Assembly: GCF_000426865.1 (NCBI RefSeq)
Contig: NZ_KE384581.1
Coordinates: 280,558 to 344,557 of the forward strand
Origin: Citrifermentans bremense R1
GTDB taxonomy: Bacteria > Desulfobacterota > Desulfuromonadia > Geobacterales > Geobacteraceae
DNA: 64,000 nt
Direction of reading: 5' to 3'
Part shown: positions 59,772 to 64,000 of the stretch, one piece after another
Layout of the letters: each line of letters begins with the position of its first letter
How positions within the stretch are numbered: position 1 is the stretch's first letter
Translations under genes and position numbers: made by a program
Notes under the pieces: generated by a model
Database searches by the model: none
What the model was told of the DNA's origin: nothing
Seen by the model: only the letters and a program-made list of their open reading frames with translations

Positions 59772-61781
59772 CTGGCAACTGTCCTGGAAGACATATCGAT
59801 AAAACTCAGCAGCCGCGACGAGGAGGAACGGCGCCTTGCCGTGCTGGCCCTGAGGGACCACCCCTTCGCGAGCACCATGCCGCTCATCTTCAAGGCCATG
59901 GGGGACGAAAGCTGGCGCGTCAGGAAAGAGGCGGTCACGGCGGTTCTCCAGGCGCAACCGCTCGAAGCGCCGGTGCTTGAAGCCTTGATCGCAGCGTTGC
60001 GCTCCTCGGAGAACGCGGGGCTCAGGAATTCCGCGGTGGAGGCGCTGGAATTGATCGGCGCCGCCGCGGTGCAGCAGCTTTGCGCGCACCTGAACGACTC
60101 CGACCCCGACCTGCGCAAATTCGTCATCGATATCCTCGGAAACATCGGCTGCGAAAAGTGCCTCCCGCTTCTGGTCCGGGCTCTCGACGACGACGACATG
60201 AACGTGCGGGTCGCCGCCGCTGAGAACCTGGGCAAAATTGGGGACGCGGCAGCTCTGCCGCACCTGTTGGCGGTGCTGGAGGGGGGGGAGATCTGGCTCA
60301 AGTTCACGGTGCTGGATGCTCTGGCCCTGATCGGCGCCCCGGTGCCGCTCGTCTCGCTTGCCCCGCTGCTTAAGGAAAGCCTGCTCAGGCGCGCGACGTA
60401 TGACTGCCTCGCGGCCTTAGGCGACGCCCAATCCATTCCCATACTGCTGCAGGGGCTGCAGGAAAAGGCGAAGAACGCCCGCGAGGCGGCCGCCATGGCG
60501 CTGATGCGGGTGCGTGAACGTCTGCCGGCCGAAAAGCAGACCCCCCTGGTCGACCTCCGCTTGCAGGAAATGAGCGGCGGCCCGATCGCCAAGAAGCTGA
60601 TCGATTCGCTGCACAGCGAGGACCCCGTGGTCTTGAGCGCGCTGGTCCGCATCGTGGGGACCATCGGGGACACGCGGGCGGCGCTGCCGCTTCTGCACGT
60701 CTGCCGCAGCGAACGGCTCAGAGACGTCTGCATCGACGCGTTTCGGCGCATCGGCCCCACGCTCTTGCCGGAGCTCGTGGACCACTTCCCGGCTGCGGTT
60801 CCCGTCGAGCGCGCCGTGATAGCGCAGCTCATCGCCAAGTTCGGCGACGCCGGCCAGGAAAAGCTCCTCCTCGACGGGCTCCTCGACGACTCGGCCCAAG
60901 TCAGGCGCTCTTGCGCGCTCGCCCTGGGGAGGCTCAAACCCCAGGGAGCCGTGACGCGCCTGGCCGAGCTGCTCGATGACGACGAGCCGCAGGTGCGCGA
61001 GGCGGCCCTGGAGGGGCTGCGGGCGTTTGCGGCCACCGAACCCGCCACCCTGAGCGTGCTGGCCTCGGCGCTCACGCGCGCGCAGCTTCCCGCCAAGAGG
61101 CGCAACGCAGCTCTCATCCTCGGGGCCCTTGCGGACGGCGAGCGGCTCACGCCGCTGGTGAAGGACGAGGATGCAACGGTGCGCCAGGCGGCGGTGTCGT
61201 CGCTGGGGCGGGTCGAACTTCCCCAGGCGCTCTCGCATCTGGCTCTGGCGCTTTCGGACGAGGAGCCGGAGGTACGCCTGGCTGCGGCGCATGCCCTCTC
61301 CGACCATGGTGGACCCGACGCGCTGGCGCCGCTTTTGCTGGCCTTGAACGATAGCGATCCATGGGTGCAGACGGCGGCGCTCAAAGGGCTTGCCCTCCTG
61401 GGGAACTCAGGCGCACTTCCCGGCGTCATCGCGCTCTTGGACCAGGCCAGCGGCCCGGTGCTGATCGCCGCCCTTTCGACGGTGGCGGCACTAGGGGGGG
61501 CAAATGCCCTCGCCCCGGTGGAACAGGCGCTCTCAAACGGCGACGAAGAGGTGGTGGAGGCGGCGATCGAGATCCTGTCCGGTTTCGGCTGCGGCTGGAT
61601 CGATGGGCACAGCGACCTCCTTCTCGCTCACCCGCACTGGATGGTGCGGCGCAGCTTCGTGCGCGCCCTGGCGAAACTTCGGGGGGGTGAGTCCGTGGCG
61701 ATCCTGGACCGGGCGCTGGCAAGCGAGTCGGACCAGCTGGTGCGAGGCGAAATTGCGGCATTGCTCGGCAGGCTGCGCTGA
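59772..61781 (+). CDS. HEAT-repeat scaffold protein, probable CTG start
   Basis: About 669 residues made almost wholly of HEAT repeats: units of about 31 residues such as DPDLRKFVIDILGNIGCEKCLPLLVRAL and DDDMNVRVAAAENLGKIGDAAALPHLLAVL. This gives a long curved protein-binding surface. The first usual start in frame is GTG 59841. However, the repeat sequence (LEDISIKLSSRDEEERRLAVLALRDHP) begins upstream, and CTG 59772 has AGGAG 6 bases before it, so CTG is proposed. Its stop overlaps cheR by one base. It may organise the chemosensory complex. Confidence 0.78.
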   Translation: MATVLEDISIKLSSRDEEERRLAVLALRDHPFASTMPLIFKAMGDESWRVRKEAVTAVLQAQPLEAPVLEALIAALRSSENAGLRNSAVEALELIGAAAVQQLCAHLNDSDPDLRKFVIDILGNIGCEKCLPLLVRALDDDDMNVRVAAAENLGKIGDAAALPHLLAVLEGGEIWLKFTVLDALALIGAPVPLVSLAPLLKESLLRRATYDCLAALGDAQSIPILLQGLQEKAKNAREAAAMALMRVRERLPAEKQTPLVDLRLQEMSGGPIAKKLIDSLHSEDPVVLSALVRIVGTIGDTRAALPLLHVCRSERLRDVCIDAFRRIGPTLLPELVDHFPAAVPVERAVIAQLIAKFGDAGQEKLLLDGLLDDSAQVRRSCALALGRLKPQGAVTRLAELLDDDEPQVREAALEGLRAFAATEPATLSVLASALTRAQLPAKRRNAALILGALADGERLTPLVKDEDATVRQAAVSSLGRVELPQALSHLALALSDEEPEVRLAAAHALSDHGGPDALAPLLLALNDSDPWVQTAALKGLALLGNSGALPGVIALLDQASGPVLIAALSTVAALGGANALAPVEQALSNGDEEVVEAAIEILSGFGCGWIDGHSDLLLAHPHWMVRRSFVRALAKLRGGESVAILDRALASESDQLVRGEIAALLGRLR

Positions 61782-62647
61782 TGCCGTTCTTCGAACCCGG
61801 ACTGCACCTTACCGAAGAGGAATTCCGCCTGATCAGGGACCTGATCTATCATCACTGCGGCCTCTTTTTCGACGACGACTCCAAGTACCTTCTGGACCGG
61901 CGCCTTTTGCAGAGGGTCACCCTCCATAACCTCTCCGGGTTCAGGGAGTACTACCAGTTCCTGAAGTACGATCGCGCGAAAGAGCAGGAGATCTCCGACA
62001 TCATGGATCTCCTCACCACCAACGAGACCTACTTCTTTCGCGAGGCGTTCCAGCTCCGGGCCTTCACCGACGAGATCGTCCCCGAGCTGATGAAGCTGAA
62101 ACGCGACCGCACCCTGCGCATCTGGAGCGCCGGCTGTTCCACCGGGGAGGAGCCGTACACGATAGCGATGCTCTTTCTGGAAATGGGGTGCTTCGACGGG
62201 TGGCGCATAGACATAGTCGGCTCGGACATAAGCCACAGGGTGGTGCAGCACGCCCGCAAGGGGGTCTACGGCAAGGCCTCGTTCCGCGCCACCGAAGAGC
62301 GCTACCTGAAGCGCTTTTTCACCGAGACCGAAGGGGGATACCGGATCAACGACGAGGTCCGGGAACTGGTCACGGTAAGCCAGATGAACCTCTTCGACCA
62401 GAACCGCCTGGCTCTTCTGGGAAAAATGGACGTGATCTTTTGCCGCAACGTCATCATCTACTTCGACGAGGCCTCGAAGAAGAAGGTGATCGAAGCCTTT
62501 TACAACACGCTTAGGGGCGGAGGGTACCTCCTTTTGGGGCACTCCGAGTCCCTGATGAACATCACGACGTCATTCGCGCTCAAACACCTGAAAAACGATA
62601 TGGTCTACCAGAAAACCAACAGTACCGGCGGCGGAGTGGTCACGTGA
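61781..62647 (+). CDS. cheR: Chemotaxis protein methyltransferase CheR
   Basis: This enzyme methylates receptor glutamates with S-adenosylmethionine. The 288-residue product has the N-terminal helical domain, the [17 protein letters not shown] segment, the SAM-binding [16 protein letters not shown], and the catalytic-fold motif [13 protein letters not shown]. There is no C-terminal TPR extension. It overlaps the HEAT gene by one base and cheB by four. Confidence 0.95.
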   Translation: MPFFEPGLHLTEEEFRLIRDLIYHHCGLFFDDDSKYLLDRRLLQRVTLHNLSGFREYYQFLKYDRAKEQEISDIMDLLTTNETYFFREAFQLRAFTDEIVPELMKLKRDRTLRIWSAGCSTGEEPYTIAMLFLEMGCFDGWRIDIVGSDISHRVVQHARKGVYGKASFRATEERYLKRFFTETEGGYRINDEVRELVTVSQMNLFDQNRLALLGKMDVIFCRNVIIYFDEASKKKVIEAFYNTLRGGGYLLLGHSESLMNITTSFALKHLKNDMVYQKTNSTGGGVVT

Positions 62648-63711
62648 AAAGAATACGGGTAGTAGTCGTCGACGATTCGGCATATAATCGCCGCGCCATA
62701 ACCAGGATGCTCGAGGAGCTTCCCGGGGTCGAGGTGGTGGGGTACGCCACCAACGGGGAGGAGGGAATCAGGCGCGTGATCGACCTGACCCCGGACCTGG
62801 TGACCCTCGATCTCGAGATGCCGAGGATGGACGGCTTCACCATGCTGCGCATCCTGATGGCCAACACGCCGGTCCCGGTCATCGTGATCAGCTCCACGAG
62901 CGGCGACGAGAAGGTGTTCAAGGCGCTGGAACTGGGGGCGGTGGACTTCATCGCCAAGCCCACCAGCGTCATCTCCGACGAGCTTTTGAAGATCCAGCAG
63001 GACCTGCACGAGAAGGTGCTGAGCGTCTTCAAGCTGAACATGGCGCGTGTGCAAAAGCGCAGCGAACCGGAACCCCCCGCCCCGGAGATCGCCATTGCCG
63101 CCCCGCCTGTCGGGGAGGCCGGGGCCATCGACATCGTGGCCATAGGGGCCTCTACGGGCGGGCCTCCCGCGCTGCAGCGGATCTTCGCCTCCTTCAAGGA
63201 CGCGCCCCCCTTCGCCATGGTGATCTCCCAGCACATGCCGGCGGGCTTCACCACCGCCTTCGCCGAAAGGCTCAACCGCAGCACCGGTTTCGAGGTGAGG
63301 GAGGCAAAGGACGGCGACGAGGTGCTTCCGGGGCGGGCCCTGATAGCCCCCGGCGGCAAGAACCTGGTCTTCGCCAGGATGGCGGACAAGGTGGTGGCCC
63401 GCGTCGTCGAGCCCGGGCCCAAGGACCGCTACATCCCTTCGGTGGACGTCATGCTCCGCTCCTGCGCCGAGCTCTACCGGCAGCGGATGCTGGCGGTGGT
63501 CTTGACCGGGATGGGGAACGACGGGGCGCTGGGGGTGCGCGAGGCGAAGAAGGCGGGCGCCCAGATCGTGGCGGAGTCGGAGGAGAGCGCGGTGGTCTTC
63601 GGCATGCCGCGGGAGGCGATAGCCACGGGGCTGGTGGACAAAGTGGTGCCCATGGACGACATGGCACGCGAGATCATGCATCGCTGCGGCTTCATGCCGC
63701 GGTTTGGCTGA
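62644..63711 (+). CDS. cheB: Chemotaxis methylesterase CheB
   Basis: The 355-residue protein has a receiver (Asp56 in [12 protein letters not shown], Lys in FIAKPTS), a Pro-rich linker, and the methylesterase domain. Its catalytic triad is Ser170 in [11 protein letters not shown], His197 in SQHMPAGFT, and Asp293 in GMGNDGALG. It removes receptor methyl groups when phosphorylated by CheA. The start is GTG at 62644, overlapping the cheR stop. Confidence 0.96.
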   Translation: MKRIRVVVVDDSAYNRRAITRMLEELPGVEVVGYATNGEEGIRRVIDLTPDLVTLDLEMPRMDGFTMLRILMANTPVPVIVISSTSGDEKVFKALELGAVDFIAKPTSVISDELLKIQQDLHEKVLSVFKLNMARVQKRSEPEPPAPEIAIAAPPVGEAGAIDIVAIGASTGGPPALQRIFASFKDAPPFAMVISQHMPAGFTTAFAERLNRSTGFEVREAKDGDEVLPGRALIAPGGKNLVFARMADKVVARVVEPGPKDRYIPSVDVMLRSCAELYRQRMLAVVLTGMGNDGALGVREAKKAGAQIVAESEESAVVFGMPREAIATGLVDKVVPMDDMAREIMHRCGFMPRFG

Positions 63712-63736
63712 CAACAAGACGAAAACCGGAGTGCGT

Positions 63737-64000
63737 ATGCAAAAGGACGATGAACGTATGGTTCATAGCAGGGGCGAGGAGTTCCTGCAGGTTTTCAAAA
63801 AGGGTGCCGAGTTCACCCAGGACCTGCTCAAGGAGAACGAGCGGCTGCGGTTCAGGGTGCTCGAGCTCGAGAAGTTCCAGACTTCAGGCGGCGAGGCCGG
63901 GTCCGGAGCCGACCTGAGGAAGCTCACCGAGCGGATCGCCGATCTCGAAGCCGAGAAGCAGGAGATCCTGGACCGGATCAAGCACGTCGAGGAGGAGAAC
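63737..64000 (+). CDS. Coiled-coil protein, 3' end beyond the window
   Basis: 88 codons are visible and open to the right edge. The sequence is highly helical with heptad pattern and many Glu/Lys/Leu (EFTQDLLKENERLRFRVLELE; LTERIADLEAEKQEI). The start is ATG 63737, with CGGAG 5 bases upstream, 25 bases after cheB. It is probably the next member of the chemosensory operon. No domain can be assigned; such coiled coils often precede a GAF or kinase-like domain. Confidence 0.65.
   Translation, partial: MQKDDERMVHSRGEEFLQVFKKGAEFTQDLLKENERLRFRVLELEKFQTSGGEAGSGADLRKLTERIADLEAEKQEILDRIKHVEEEN

Overview
The window looks like a chromosomal segment of a Geobacteraceae bacterium (Geobacter/Citrifermentans/Geomonas-like delta-proteobacterium). 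Supporting signs are the high GC content, dense signalling genes (PilZ, hybrid kinase, MCP, a che cluster), a multiheme c-type cytochrome, rubredoxin, a molybdopterin oxidoreductase, two PEP carboxykinases, and family-specific dispersed repeats. No rRNA, tRNA, phage, insertion sequence with a transposase, or CRISPR array was found. Genus-level assignment is inference.

Layout. 1-4.9 kb: the 3' part of an envelope-type protein with an Ala-Glu-Lys tandem repeat, a LysM protein, a small helical protein, and a minus-strand trio (unknown protein, DUF2721 membrane protein, amidohydrolase). 5-9 kb: RNase E/G with a very long basic/acidic tail, then a CrcB fluoride channel and a DUF190 protein. 9-17.7 kb: a probable operon for the 2-oxoglutarate dehydrogenase complex (sucA, sucB, lpd) with lipB and a LonB-like protease, closed by a strong terminator and a repeat-rich spacer. 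18-25.4 kb: lipid kinase, REC-PilZ regulator, CheV-like protein with a glycosyltransferase, molybdopterin oxidoreductase, a two-gene chromate transporter and a small triheme cytochrome. 25.6-30.7 kb: two more PilZ proteins, greB, a lone acyl carrier protein, an NRDE protein and a lipoprotein.

31-35.8 kb: an ABC importer (binding protein, permease, ATPase), then hisI and hisG. Four copies of one imperfect palindromic element lie in the gaps. 35.8-44.4 kb: a 1184-residue hybrid histidine kinase, an MCP, a receiver-phosphatase, two near-identical 62/63-residue cysteine-containing proteins, a 120-residue orphan, and a 450-bp array of 21-bp repeats. 44.4-50 kb: ATP- and GTP-type PEP carboxykinases side by side, rubredoxin and a class V aminotransferase.

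50.3-64 kb: der, followed by a chemosensory-type cluster continuing off the right edge: PATAN-REC, CheY, CheA, ExeA-like AAA ATPase, CheW, CheY, CheW, zinc-ribbon REC, HEAT-repeat protein, CheR, CheB and a coiled-coil protein. Many junctions overlap by 1 to 7 bases, so translation is probably coupled. No receptor gene lies inside the visible part. The ATPase and HEAT protein within an otherwise complete Che set make this the best candidate for an unusual system.

Other notable items are three near-identical promoters (before the hybrid kinase, one small cysteine protein and pckA), a probable CTG start for the HEAT gene, and a 225-bp element with perfect 17-bp terminal inverted repeats separating cheY from cheA.
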